This document shows positions 1 to 13,500 of a stretch of DNA of 64,000 bases, in pieces. The DNA is from Chondrosia reniformis (taxonomy: Eukaryota; Porifera; Demospongiae; Chondrillida; Chondrillidae), in NCBI GenBank assembly GCA_947172415.1, contig OX359193.1:2970501-3034500 (forward strand). Direction: 5' to 3'. The position numbers were made by a program, and so were the translations under genes. Each line of letters opens with the position of its first letter. Position 1 is the first letter of the stretch. Below the pieces are notes generated by a model. That model did not search any database. It was not told the origin of the DNA and worked only from the letters and a program-made list of their open reading frames with translations.

Positions 1-808
1 AGGTACTAGTTGGATATACTAGTTATATGTTCTAGTTGTATGTACTAGTTACCAGTTGTATGCACTAGTTGTATGCTCTAGTTGTACACACTAGTTTTAC
101 GTACTAGGTATATTTACTACTTGAATAGTCTAGTTTTAGTACTAGTTGTATGTACTCACTATTAGTTGTATGTACAAGTTGTATGTACTAATTGTATGCA
201 ATAGTACTAGTTATATTTACTAGTTGTCAGTACTAGTTATATGTACTAGTTAAAGGTAATAGTTGTATATTTTAATTGTATGTGCTAGTTGTTTGTAATA
301 GTTGTATGTTCTAGTTACTAGTTGTATGCTCTAGCTGTATGCTCTAGTTGTCTGCACTAGTTATATGAACTAGTTATATGTACTAGTTGGATGTTCTAGT
401 TGTATATACCAGTTGTATGAACTAGGTTTATGTACTAGTTCTATGTACTAGTTGTTGTACTAGTTGTATGTACTAGTTGTATGTAACAGTTCTATGTACT
501 ACCTGTAGATCTAGTATAATGAACTAGTTGCATGCACTAGTTGTATGTACTTTTTATATATACCAGTTATACATGTATGTTCTAGTTATTTGTCTTAGTT
601 GTATGTACTAGTTGTATGTACTAATTGTATGGACTCTTTTTTTGTACTAGATATATGTTCTAGTTGTATGTAATAGTTCTATGTACTACTTGTATTTCTA
701 GTATAATGTACTAGTTGAATGTATTAGTTGTGTGTACTATATTTATATAGTACACACAACTATTATATTTATATATTATATAAGTGTATGTTCTAGTTAC
801 ATGTACTA
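1..808. repeat. 13-bp tandem satellite (actagttgtatgt)
   Basis: The stretch is built from degenerate copies of the 13-bp unit actagttgtatgt (for example around 440-480 and 600-630). Units often vary at one or two bases or are shortened. It has no open frame worth reporting and differs from the 23-bp satellite in the rest of the window. It runs off the left edge, so its full size is unknown. It stops at about 808, where the foldback half-element begins. Confidence 0.85.
725..762. repeat. Perfect 38-bp inverted repeat in the 13-bp satellite
   Basis: Two 18-base arms (left arm tagttgtgtgtactatat) are exact reverse complements separated by two bases. This could extrude as a cruciform. It is embedded in the 13-bp satellite and probably arose by inversion of one or two units. 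No function is implied. Confidence 0.85.
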
Positions 809-1231
809 CGCTAGTGGAACATCTCCACACTTCCGGGAATTTTCAATATTCAGTCGCTAACTAAAACTCTCTTTTAATTTATTGTATTTTACGGTAGAAA
901 CATCGTATCGCTAAACAAATTATATAGATTTGAAGCGCTATGCTTTCTTAATATTTTGGTATCCACGGCGTCATGTTTGCAGGCTTAAAAAAGAAGGTAA
1001 GCGGCTGTAAGTGAGAGGTGCCAAATCGTCAAAAATGCTTTATTAGACAGTGGAAAAGAATAAATGGTGACAGCAATCTATAAAGGACAATGATATCTAA
1101 CGATTGTATGAATACTCCTTTTAAATTCCCTTTAGTTTTTGAATTATAATCGAAAACGTATTTTCGTACCTTTATCGGGCGCCTCTAGTACTTCATATCC
1201 CAGTTAAACAAGGGAATATTCCAGGAGTATA
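809..1231 (-). mobile_element. Truncated half of a foldback/MITE-like element
   Basis: This 423-bp non-satellite block is homologous, in reverse complement, to about 34666-35097. Shared landmarks include ctagtggaacat at its left end, tattagacagtgga at 1041-1054, taagcggctgtaagtgagag near 1000 and cgggcgcctctagtacttca near 1178. It starts at the outer terminus of the full element at 33831-35097 and ends abruptly inside that element's inner inverted repeat (aggagtata), where the 23-bp satellite resumes. It therefore looks like one arm of a foldback element cut at or near the centre. No coding frame is evident. Confidence 0.8.
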
Positions 1232-4200
1232 GGATATATTTGGCAAACATTATGGGATATATTTATAAAAATATGCTATAAATTGGGTAACAGCTGTGGG
1301 ATATAATGTAAGGCAATAGGTTATTTTATGGGATATATTCGGCAAAAACTTGGGCTTATATTTGGTAAAAATTATGGGAAATATTATGGGATATATTGGT
1401 TTAAAATTGTTCAATATATTTGGCAAAACTTTGGGATATACTGGTCCATTGAATATATAAATCAAAAACTATGTGATATATTAGGCAAAATTGTGGGATA
1501 TGTAAGGCAAAAAGTAGGGATATACTATGGGATATATTTGTTAAAAGCTATGGGATATATTTGCCAAAAACTATGGGTATATTGGGTAAATTATGGGATA
1601 TATTATGGTATATAATTAGCAATATTTTAAAATTATTGCATATATTTGGCTAAAATTATGGGATATAGTTGGTAATATGTGGGATATACTTGGCAAAAAC
1701 TATGTGATATATTGGTCTAAGACGATAGATAATTATATGGGATGTATTCGGCAAAAACAATAGGATATATTCCAAAGAACTATGGGATATATTGGGCAAA
1801 ACTATGGGATATATTTGGCTAAGACTATAGGTTATATTATGGGATATATTTAGCAAAAATTATCTGATATCTTTGGAAAAAATATGGTATATATTGGGAA
1901 AACTATGGGATATATTGGGCTAAGACTCTAGGTTATTTAGTTGGATATATTCGGCCAAAAGTATGGGATATATTGGGCAAAAATTATGGAATATATTATG
2001 ATATATATTGGTTAAAAAGTGTTGGATATAATTTGCAAAGCTATGGGATATACTGGTCAATTGGATATATTAAGTGAAACTAAGAGATGTCTTAGGAAAC
2101 ATTTTGGGTTATAGAAAGCTAATATTATGGGATATACTATGGGATATATTTGACAAAAACCTAAAGGGATATATTTGTAAACTATGGGTTTTATTTAGAA
2201 ATATTTTGGGATATAAAGGGCAGAAACTATGGGATATATTGGTTTAAGACTATAAATAATTTATGAGTTGTATTCGGCAATAATTATGGGATGTAGTGGG
2301 CTAAACTTATGGGTTATATTATGGGATATATTGGTTAAATATTGTTGGATATATTTGGCACAACTATGGGATATACTGCTCCATTGGATATATTAAACAA
2401 AACCCAGGGGATGTATTAGGTAAATTATGGGATATATTGGGCAAACATTATGGGATATATTTGACAAAGGCTATGGGATATATTTGGAAAGCTATGGGAT
2501 ATACTGGTCCATTGGATATATTAAGCAAAAACTAAGGGATGTCTTAGGAAAAATTTTGGGATATAGAAAGCTAAAATTATGGGATATACTATGGGATATA
2601 TTTGACAAAAACCTAAGGGGATATATTTGTAAACTATGGGTTTCATTTAGAAACATTTTGGGATATAAAGGAAAGAAACTATGGGATATGTTGTGCTAAG
2701 ACCATAGGTTTCATTATGGGATATATTTGACAAACATTATGCGATATAGTTGGAAAAAATATGCGATAAATTGGGCAAAAGCTATGGGATAAATTGTGCT
2801 AAGAATATAAGTTATTTTAAAGGATATATAATTTAGCAAAAACTTTGGGATATATTCGGCAAACATTATGGGATATATTGTCAAACACTATGGGATACAT
2901 TCGGAAAACTTTGGGATATATGGGGCAAAAACTATGGGATATATTTGGCAAAATATAGGATATATTTGGCAATAACCGTGGTATATATAGGGCTACGACT
3001 ATAGGTTATTTTATGGAATATATTAAGCCAAAATTATGGATATATTGGTCTAGGACTATAGATAATTTTTGGGATGCATTAGGCAAAAACTATGGGATAT
3101 ATTGGACCAAAATTATGGGTTATATTATGGGATATATTGGTTAAAAATTGTTGGATATATTTGCCAAAACTATTGGATATACTGGTCCATTGGAGATATT
3201 AAGCAAAACCTAAGGGATATATTAGGCAAAATTATAGGATAAATAGGGCAAAAATTGTGGGATATACTATGGGATATATTCGGTAAAAGCTATGGGATAT
3301 ATTTGACAAAAACTAAGGGGTATATTGGGTAAAGTTATGGGACATAATATGGGATATAATTGGCAATATTTTTAAATAATAGGATATATAAAGCAAAAAC
3401 TGAGGTTTATATTAGGCAAAATTATGGGATATATTTTGAAAAAATTATCGGGTATATTTTGATAAAATTATGGGATATGTTTGCAAAAACTATGGGATTT
3501 ATTTGAAATAACTATGGGATATATTTGGCAAAAACTATAGGATATATTGGGCTAAGACCATAAGTTAAAGTATGGAATTTATTTGGCAAAAACTATGGGA
3601 TATATTGGGCAAAATTATGGGATATACTGGTCCATTGGATATATTAAGCAAAAACTAAGGGATGTTTTATGCAATTTTATGGGATATACAGGGAAAAAAT
3701 TATGGGATATTCTAAGGGATATATTTGTCAAAAGCTATATATCTGACTAAAACTAAGGGGCATATTGGGTAAAACTATGGGATATATTATGGAATATAAT
3801 AGGCAATATTTATAAATAATTGGATATATTAAAGAAGAACAAGAGATATATCAGCCCAAAAAATAGGGCTAAGACTATAGGTTAAATTATGGGATACATT
3901 TAGCAAAAATTATAGGATATATTTTGAAAAATATGGGATATCTTGGCAAAAACTATTGGATATATTAGGCAAAACTATGGGATATATGGGGCTAAAACTA
4001 TAGGTGTTATTTTGGGATATAGTAGGCCAAAATTATGGGATATCTTGGGCAAAAATTATGGGATATAGTATGGTATATATTTGTTAAAAATTGTTGGATA
4101 TATTTGTCAAAACTCTGGGATATACTGGTCCATTGGATACATTGAGCTAAAACTAAGGGATGGATTAGGCGAATATGAAATATACTGGAAAATCATGGGA

Positions 4201-7200
4201 TATACTAAGGGATATATTTTTCAAAAGCTATGGGATATATTTGTTAAAAGCTATAGGATATATTTGCCTAAAACTAAGGGGTATATTGGGTAAAATTATG
4301 GGATATATTATGGGATATTATTGGCAATATTTTGAAATTATTGGATATCTTCAGCAACAACCGAGGGACATTTTAGGCAAAATTATGCGATAGATTAGGC
4401 AAAAATTATGGGATATATTTTAAAAAATAATGGGATATATTTGGAAAAACTATTGCATATATTGAGCAGAAAATTGAGTTATATTGGGCTAAGACTATAG
4501 ATAATTTTTTGGGATGTATTCGGCAAAAACTATGGGATATCATTTGCCAAACTATAGGATATAATGGTCTATTGGTTATATTAAGCAAAAACTAAGGGAT
4601 ATCTTAGGCAAAATTATGTGATATACTGAAAAAAAATTATGAGATATACTATGTGATATATTTGTCAAAAGCTATGGGATTTATTTACACAAAGGAGGGG
4701 TATTTTGTGTAAAACTATGGGATGTATTATGGGACATAATAGGCAATATTTTTAAATAATTGGATATATTAAGGAAAAAACACGGGGATATATTAGCCAA
4801 TAAATGAGGCTAAGAATATAGGTTAAATTATGGGATATATTTGAAAAAATAAGGGATATATTTGGAAAAATATGGGATATATTTGGCAAAAATTATGAAA
4901 TATATTTGTCAAAAACTATCGGATATATTGGCCTAAGACTATAGGTGATATTTCCAAATATATTTAGCAAAAATTATTGGATATATTTGCAAAAAGTATT
5001 GGATATATTTAGCAAAAAGTATGGGATTTATTGGGATAAGACTATAGGTTATTTTAAGGTATATATGAGGCAAAAACTATGGGATATACTATGGGATATA
5101 TTTTTCAAAAGCTACGGGATATATTTGACAAAAACTATGGGCTATCTTTGGTAAATCTATGGGTTATTTAAGGGATATTTTTGGCAATATTTTTAAATAA
5201 TTGGATATATGAAGCTAAAATTGAGGGATATATTAGGCAAAAGTATGGGTTATATTAGGCAAACATTATGGGACATATAGCATTTATTGGTTTAAAATTG
5301 TTGGATAAATTTGTAAAACTATGGGATTTTTTCAGAAAGCCTAAGGGATATAGTGGGCAAAAACTATGGGATATATGGGCTAAGACTATAGGTTATATTA
5401 TAAGCTATATTTGGCAACATTATTGGAGATAATTCGAAAAATATATGATACATTTGTCAAAATTTTTGGGATATATTTGGAATAAATATGGGATATATCT
5501 GGAAAAAGCATGGTATATATTGGGCAAAAATGATTATATATATTTTAGGATATATGGTTTTAAAATTGTTTGACATATTTGGCAAAACTATGGGATATAC
5601 TAGTCCATTGGATATATTAATTGAAATATATGGGATATATTAAGCAAAAATTATGTGATATATAAAACCAAAATTATAGTATATCCTATGGGATATAGTC
5701 GTCAAAAGGTGTGGGATATATTTGACAAAAAATAATGGGTATATTAGGTAAAATTATGGGATATATTATGGGATATAATTGGCAATATTTTGAAATAATT
5801 GGATATATTAAGCAACAACTTATTCAAAATTTTGGGATATATTCAGCAAAAATTATGAGATATATTTGCAAAAACTGTGGGATATATTTCCTAAAACTAT
5901 GGGTATATTTGGAAAAACCATTGGATAAAATGGGCAAAAACGGTGGGATATATTTGAAAAAATAGGATATATTTGGATAAACTATGGGATATATCTACAG
6001 GTGATATTTTGGGATATATTTGAAAATCTATGGTGATATATTCGGTAATCAGTGGGATATATTGGGCAAAAACTATGGGATATATTGGGCTAAGACAATA
6101 GACTATATTATGGGATATACTTGGCCAAAATTATGAGTTATATTTGGAAGAAATATGGGATATATTTGGCGAAGACTTTTCATTATTTTGGGCTAAGACT
6201 ATAGGTTATTTTATGGGTTATATTAGATAAAATTATGGGATATATAGGACAAAAAGTATGGGATATACTTTGGGATATATTGGTTAAACATTGTTGGATA
6301 TATTTGGAAAAAACTATGGGATATTCTGCTCCATTGGATATATTAAGCAAAAACTAAGGGATGTATTAGGTAAAATTATGGGATATATTGGGCAAAAATT
6401 ATGAGATATACTTGCAAAAACTATGGGATATATTCGGAAAAACTATGGGATATATTAGGCTAAGACAATAGGTTCTTTTATGGGATATATTCGGCAAAGG
6501 CTAAGGGATATATTTGGAAAAACTATGGGATATACTGGTCCATTCGATATATTTTGCAAAAACTAAGGGATAGTCTTAGTGAAAATGATGGGATATACAG
6601 GGCAAAAATTATGGGATATACTATGGGATATATTTGTCAAAAACTATGGGATATATTTGTAAAACTATGGGATTTATTCAGAGACTATGGGATATATATA
6701 AGTCAGAAACTATGGGATATATTGGGCTTTGACTATAGGTTATATTATTGGATATATTTAGCAAACATTATGGGATATATTGGTCTAATATTATAAATAA
6801 TTTTATGGGATGTATTCGACCAAAATTATTGGATATATTTGGCAAAACTATGGGATATATTGGGCTAAGACAATAGATTATATTATGGGATGCACTTGGG
6901 AAAAATTATGAATTATATTTGGAAGAAATATGGAATATATTTGGTGAAGACCTTTCATTATATTGGGCTAAAACTATAGGTTATTTTATGGGTTATATTA
7001 GATAAAATTATGGGATATATAGGACAAAAATTATGGGATATACTATGGGAAATATTTGTCCGAAGCTCTGGGATTTATTTGACTAAAACTAAGGTGTATA
7101 TTGGGTAAAACTATTTCATATATTATGGGATATAATTGGCAATATTTTTAAATAATTGGATTTATTAAGCAAAACTGAGGGATATATTCGGCAAAATTAT

Positions 7201-9774
7201 GAGATATATTTGCAAAAACTATGGGATATATTCGGAAACACTATGGGATATATTGGGCAAAAACTATGGGATTTTAGGGCTAAGACTATAGGTTATATTA
7301 TGGGATATATTTGGCAAAATTCATGGTAAATATTAGCAAAAACTCAGAGATATATTCGGAAAACCTATGGGATATATTGGTTTAAGGTTATAAATACTTT
7401 TATGGATTGTATTCGGCAAAAACTATGGGATATAGTGGGCTAAAATTATGGGTTATATTATGGGATATATTGGTTACACAATGTTGGATATATTAGGCAA
7501 AATTGTGGGATATTTAGGGCAAAATTGTGGGATATACTATGGGATATATTTGTCAAAAGCTATGGGATATATTTGACAAAAAATAAGGGGTATTTTGGGT
7601 ATATCTATGGGATATTTATGGGATATAATTGACAAATTTTTAAATAATTTAATATCTTAAGCCAAAACTGAGGGATATATTAGGAAAAAATATAGGTTAT
7701 ATTGGGCTAAGACTTTAGGTTATTTTATGTTATAAATTCGGCAAAAACTTTTGGATATATTGGGCAAAAATCATGGGATATATTATGGGATATATTGGTT
7801 AAAATTGTTGGACATATTTGGCAAAACTTTGGGATATACTGGTCCATTGAATATATTAATATAAAACTAAGAGATATATTAGCAAAATTATGGGATATAT
7901 ATGGCAAAAATTATAGTTTATACTATGGCATATATTTGTTAAAAAACTATGGGATATATTTGCCAAAAACTAAGCGGTACATTGGTTAAATTATGGGATA
8001 TATTATGGGATATAATTGGCAATATTTTTAAATTATTGGATATATTAAGCAACAACCGAGGGATATTTTAGGCAAAATTATAAGATAGATTAGGCAAAAA
8101 TTTTGGGATATATTTGCAAATATAATGGGATATATAGGGATAAGACTATAGGTTATTTTATGGAATATATGCGGCAAAAACTATGGGATATATTGCGCAA
8201 AATTATGGGATATACTACGGGATATATTTTTCAAAAGCTATGGGATATATTTGACAAAACCTAGGGGCTATCTGTGGTAAATCTATGGGTTATTTAAGGG
8301 ATATAATTGGCAATGTTTTTAAATAATTGGATATATTAAGCTAAACTGAGGGATATACTAGGCAAAAGTATGGGTTATATTGGGCTAAGACTATAGGTTA
8401 TTTTATGTGATATATTCGGCAAAAACTATGGGATATATAAGGCAACAATTATGGGACATATTATGGCATATATTGTTTAAAATTGTTGGATATATTTGTA
8501 AAACTATGGGATTTATTCAGAAAGACAATGGGATAATATTGGGCAAAAACTATGGGATATATTGGGCTAAGACTATAGGTTATATTATGGGAAATAATTG
8601 CCAAAATTATGGGATATATTTGCAAAAATAATGGGATATATTCGAAAAAACTATTGGATATATTGCGCAAAAACTTTGGGATATATTGGGCTAAGACTAT
8701 AGATAATTTTATGGGATGTATTCGGCAAAAACTATGGGATATATTTTGCAAAACTATGGGATAAACTGGTCCATTGGATATATTAAGCAAAAACTAAGGG
8801 ACATCTTAGGCAAAATTATGGAATATACTGGAAAAAATTATGGGATATACTATGGGATATATTTGTGAAAAGCTATGGGATTTATTTGACAAAAAATGAG
8901 GGGCAAATTGGGTAAAAATATGGGCTGTATTATGGGATATAATAGGCAATAGTTTCAAATAATTGGATTTATTAAGGAAAAAAAGGGGATATATTAGGCA
9001 AAAAATGGGGCTAAGAATATAGGTTATATTATGGGATATATTTTGAAAAATTATGGGATATATTTGGAAAAATATGGGATATATTTGGCAAAAATTATGG
9101 GATATATTTGGAAAACTATGGGATATATTGCGCAAACATTATGGGATATACGGTGGCATATATTTTTCAAAAGCTATGGCATATATTTGACAATAACTAA
9201 GGGCTATCTTTGTTAAATCTATGGGTTATTTAAGGGATATAATGGGCAATATTTTTAAATAATTGGATATATTAAGCTAAAACTGAGGGATATATTAGGC
9301 AAAAGTATGGGTTATATTGGGCTAAGACCATAGGTTATTTTATGGGATATATTCGCAAAGACTATGATATATTGGGCAAACATTTAGGGATATTTTATGG
9401 GATATATTTGTTAAAAATTGTTGGATATATTTGTCAAAACTATGTGATATAGTGGTCCATTGGATATATTAAGCAAAAACTAAGGAATGTATTAGGCAAA
9501 ATTACGGGATAGAAAAGGCAAAAATTATGGGATATGCTATGGGATATATTTGACAAAAACGAAGGGGATATATTTGTAAAACTATGGGATTTATTCAGAG
9601 ACTATGGGATATAGTGGGCCAAAACTATGGCATAGATTGGGCTAAACTATAGATTATATTATGGGCTATATTTGGCAATATTATTGGATATAATTGGAAA
9701 AATATATGATATATTTATCAAACATTATGGGATATATTTGGAAAAAATATAGGATATATTTGGAAAAAATATGG
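1232..9774 (+). repeat. 23-bp satellite array, forward orientation, block 1
   Basis: Near-continuous copies of a 23-bp monomer with core tatgggatatatt and linkers such as tggcaaaaa, gggctaaga or ggttaaaaa. Variant monomers recur in a set order, giving a higher-order repeat. A tag ggtccattgg occurs near 3181, 3626, 4124 and 4562, and a tag ggcaatattttt near 3361, 3801, 4321 and 4741, so the higher-order unit is roughly 440-500 bp here. Spacing is less regular elsewhere. Open frames in this block repeat GYI, WDI and GIY every 23 residues because three 23-bp monomers equal 23 codons. I regard them as non-coding. Confidence 0.93.
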
Positions 9775-10323
9775 TTAGATTCCCCAGTGGCCTAATATAA
9801 ACCCTATACAATCATATATACTATGGGCGTCTTTGTATGTCTATGTAGGTGTATGCATATAATTTAGTGCCTACATTTATATGCTTGTGAACTTACCCCA
9901 ACAACCTGTCGTTAAGGGGTCAATGTCCATATGCAAGAAGTTGACACCCATACAACCTGGGTTATTTGTTTTGGAGGGTGGCACGGGACCAGGCAGGGTA
10001 TCCCTAATTAATTATTCTTTAACACTTGGCCATATATCCTCTACATCTCCATACTACATGCGTGAGCCTATATGTGAGCCTCTTTAATTGGCTTGGGTGG
10101 CAAAACATAACAGATCCGTATACCCTGCTGGACTCTTATGGCCCAAGGAGTTTTCTCCACCCAAGACAACATCTATAGAATATAATAATGATTCCCACAT
10201 ATATGATGTCAGCAATATTATATATAAATATATAGTCATCAACTTGTAATTGAATATACGAGGTTCAAACAATATTTGGTTAAAATTTAAAATAATAGAC
10301 TGCAGTTGGAATGCAAGCCATAG
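9775..10323 (-). other. 3' noncoding region of the DIRS-like element
   Basis: About 550 bp lie between the recombinase stop codon and the satellite, with no credible coding frame. The stretch contains the candidate terminal match gggaccaggcaggg at about 9986. It also has ttaacactt followed by catatat at about 10018, which recurs in the same direction near 15411. These could be remnants of the inverted termini or complementary region of a DIRS element, but I cannot align them fully. Confidence 0.5.
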
Positions 10324-11174
10324 CTACTCTCGAGCTGTCCTAGGTTGGGACACGAGTGCCTTTGAGACTGCTGCCAAAGAGCTCCTAGGAATCCTAATGT
10401 AGAGCTGATATGCTGAGCTCTTCCATCTTCCTAGAGTCTGTATTAAGGCAGCGTCCATACCTGCGCATGCTGCAGTTGTAGCTGCCCCAATGCGGAAACT
10501 GTGGCCTGAATATGGGGATGGGTCAATGCCTGCTGTGGTCAAAAGCTGGCGAACTTCCTGTACGAACCCCTCTCATGTCAAAAAGTAGCCATCTGCGAAC
10601 CTGAACAGTGGGCCTTTTTGTGCACCCCTTAGTGCCACATATGGAAGTAGAGCTGTGAGGAGGCAGAGCTTTTGGTCCGTCTTCCCAAGTGTAATGGTTA
10701 CACCCTCTCTAAACGGATCTGTCTTGGATGCCTTTATAGTAACAAAAATCTTAGCCTGGGCCTCCAGTGAGTCCACCGCCAGGTCACCAACACATAGGCG
10801 CCAACTTGGGTCAAATGTGCTGGTGGACTGGTCGCAAACCTCTCCTGCCCGCAGGAATCCAAAAAAGCAGGTTTTCATGGCTGCCCAGACCATGAGCTTA
10901 TCCTGAGACTGCGAAGACTGCTGAATTACTCTCCCCACCTTCAATAGGATATCAGGTGTAATAGGGAGGCGTGCTTTTGTCAGCATTTTTGATGTGGCTC
11001 TCTTAATGCCCTGCAGAAGGAGTTGTAGTCGTGGGCGCCTAGCATCTGAGAATGGAGTGTCGGGGCTGCTGGTGAGATGGAGGTGGCGTACTGCTGCTAG
11101 ATACGTCTTGATGCTTTGCCACCGGAGCCTTTTTTCGCTAAATATGCCGCAAAGAGCATAAGCTGATGTTCCGA
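10324..11174 (-). pseudogene. Tyrosine recombinase of the DIRS-like element
   Basis: This is the lambda-integrase-type recombinase that inserts the circular cDNA of DIRS elements. The N-terminal core-binding part begins near 11174 (SEHQLMLFAAYLA). A one-base deletion at or beside the A-run at 11130-11135 shifts the frame before IKTYLAAVRHLHL. The catalytic part has the first Arg in FFGFLRAGE (about 10851), the HxxR box in GHSFRIGAATTAA (about 10503-10492), GRW in the usual His/Trp position, and the nucleophile Tyr in YQLYIR (about 10401). A TGA at 10573-10575 splits the domain and would fit a CGA-to-TGA change. The protein normally follows RNase H, as here. The catalytic residues are all still encoded, but not in one frame. 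Confidence 0.9.
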
Positions 11175-11197
11175 CGCAGGGATGGGAGAAAGGGCCG

Positions 11198-12860
11198 TCA
11201 GTTGGCAGAAGGCATGGTATTGTCGCTTGCCTGAGCTATACATCTGGGCAGTAGAGTGTGCGATGCCCTTCCCAAGGTAGTGGTTAGCAGCTGCCTCCAG
11301 CTGGAGGAGAGCAAATCTGGGGGTGGTGTTGCCAGAAACAGCTGGATGAGGTCCGGTGGCAGTGGGGTTGGCTCCTTGGGGGCCATGGGAACCTGCATGT
11401 GAAAGGAGGAAGCAGAGTTACGGGACAAGGCATCTGCAGGGCTATTGTCTTTTCCTGCTATGTGTGCGGCCGAAAATACAAAGTGGAACTCCATCGCCAG
11501 GAGATGGAGTCCACGTAACAGGTGCATGACAAGGGGCTCATTGCTCTTCCTGGAGGCTATGACTTGTACGATTGAGGCATTGTCACACCAAAAACACACT
11601 GCTAGTCTGCTCCACTTGGGGCCCCACACTGTTGCTGCGATCGTAATGGGCAATAGCTCCTTTGCTGTGATTGCCTGCTTCTGCCAGTTGGGAGGCCAAC
11701 TCCCTTGGAACCATTGCAGCGAGCTGTCACACTATGCCCCGAAACCCCAAGAGCCCGAGGCATCAGAATAGATACTTGTGGTCTGGGAGGCCACATGTGC
11801 TGGCATCAGAAAGCTGACTCCGTTCCATCTTGATATAAACAGCTTCCACCAGTGTAAGTCTGATCTGAACTCCCGGTTAAGGCGAACAAAATGGTGAAGT
11901 TCGTTTACCACCTTGGACAGCTCAATGATACGACGCACAAATGTCCTGCCTTATTGGACTATCATGGTGGCATGTTGGAGAACTCCCAGAAGGGACAGCA
12001 GGTCCCGTTTTGTGCATGCCTTCCTATCTTGCCACAAATCCAAGAGGGCCTTGATACGTAACACCTTTTCCTCTGGGAGTCGTGCAATCATAGTACTGGT
12101 GTCAAGCTCAATCCTCAGGAATGTAAGCCTGGTGGTTGGGCCCTCTAGTTTTCCTGGGGCTAGGGGGATTCCTAACTCTGTGAGGGTAGCCGAAGCCACC
12201 TCGAGAGCTGTTGCCACCACCTCCGGGGGTACTAGGAAGAGGAAATCGTCCAGGTAGTGCAGGCAATGGCCCACCCCCCGCTGCATAATGAGCCACTGTG
12301 CTTCATCGGCAAATATTTTGGCGCTGACCCTAAACCAAAGGGCAGCCTGGTGTCTATGTAGTAGCTACCTTTCCAGAATAATCCCAAAAGTTTCCAATCC
12401 TGAGGGTGTTCGGGCACTATGCGATACGCATCCTTGATGTCCAACTTTGACAGTTGTGTTCTCCCTCCCAATTGCAGGATCTGACCGATAGCCAGGTCTA
12501 TTGTCGGGTGCCGCAGTGAGCAAATTTCCTTAGGGATTCCATCATTCACACTTCTCCCCTCTGGGAAGGAGAAGTCCACAATGAGTCGCCACTTGCCAGG
12601 CTGCGATTTCTTGGGGATAACCCCAAAGCGACTGATGTGCAGAGGGTTGATCGGAGGCGTAGGAAATGGGCCTAACACCCTACCTTTCTGTACCTCTGCG
12701 GCTAGGTAGGCATCCACCACCTTTGGCTGTTCATGGGCCGAAGGTATGTTTCTCTTGGGTGGCTTGAGGAGGAATCGTGAGGTTTGGTAGCCCAGTCGGA
12801 ATCCGTCCTGGAGCCCCCCACTAGCCAAGCAAAAAACTGCTTCTCCGGAAAACCTTGCAA
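11198..12860 (-). pseudogene. Reverse transcriptase-RNase H of the DIRS-like element
   Basis: The region encodes the polymerase that copies the element RNA and the RNase H that removes the RNA strand. Reading on the minus strand, FPEKQFFAWLV lies near 12855, then GGLQDGFRLGY after a one-base deletion in the six-base G-run at 12814-12819. The first catalytic Asp is in LSKLDIKDAYR (about 12441), followed by RLPFGLGSAPK. A second one-base deletion in the short A-run at 12315-12318 precedes HYLDDFLFL, which carries the YxDD box (about 12256-12245). An in-frame TAA at 11951-11953 and an in-frame TAG at 11732-11734 follow. RNase H motifs are YSDASGSWGFGA (about 11764), CDNASIV (about 11584) and AGKDNSPADALSR (about 11455). 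The frame ends with a stop at 11198. I chose no start codon because the upstream end is unclear. Confidence 0.92.
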
Positions 12861-12989
12861 TGCTGCTTGTCAGGTTTTGGCAGACAGAGGGGATGGGGCC
12901 CCTCCCAAGGAACCTGGCTCAGCCCTGGTATCTCCTCCCGAGTGGCCTGTGACTGGGTGGTTGGTAAGGGCCCGTAGGTCACGGGTGTA

Positions 12990-13500
12990 AACATAGTGTT
13001 GCTGACCTATGCGGATGAATAGAGGGATGGCTGGTTAGCCCAGGACCATGCAATGCCCCAGCCACATTGTCCATACGTATGCGATATAGATGTGTGTGTA
13101 CATGCCTCAGCTGGCCATATAGGTATATATATCTATGCTTGTATTGTATTGCAGACCCTGTATGCATGTGTATATGTATGGCTATGCCTGGCTTAGACGG
13201 GTATTTATGTGTGTGCCTATATAGCTCTATTCAAGTATATCTGTCATTTGTTAGCTTGAGATTACAGGACTGTCTGCATGGAACCAGTGGATTGGGAGGG
13301 ACCAAGAACGAGCCTCCCACTAGAGAGATGAACATGCGCCTTCAGTTACTTTCGAATTCATATCAGTATTGTTATACGTATTTCACATATCCATCAGTGG
13401 CTACAAGTTGCTATATATGTCTAATATAGTCTATGTCTACCTATAAGCTAATAGGGTCCTGAGCAGCTGCCTATATAACTGGCTCTTGGTGTGCTGGACT
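12990..13500 (-). other. Spacer between gag and RT of the DIRS-like element
   Basis: About 500 bp without a convincing coding frame separates the gag stop (13501) from the first RT-like residues. It is rich in tatata and gtatgt runs. On the minus strand a possible splice acceptor (pyrimidine-rich tract ending cgcatag) lies near 13005 and a weak donor-like ataggtagac near 13430, so it could be an intron or an internal regulatory region. A gggagggaccaag motif near 13295 resembles the candidate terminal match of the element, as expected if an internal complementary region is here. None of these readings is proved. Confidence 0.4.

Noticed and set aside
1-808. Telomeric repeat at the window edge
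   Set aside because: The 13-bp actagttgtatgt unit is degenerate and not G-rich strand-biased like known animal telomeres (TTAGGG type).
10655-12257. Plus-strand open frames opposite the DIRS RT and recombinase
   Set aside because: They are antisense shadows of recognised domains and have no motifs of their own.
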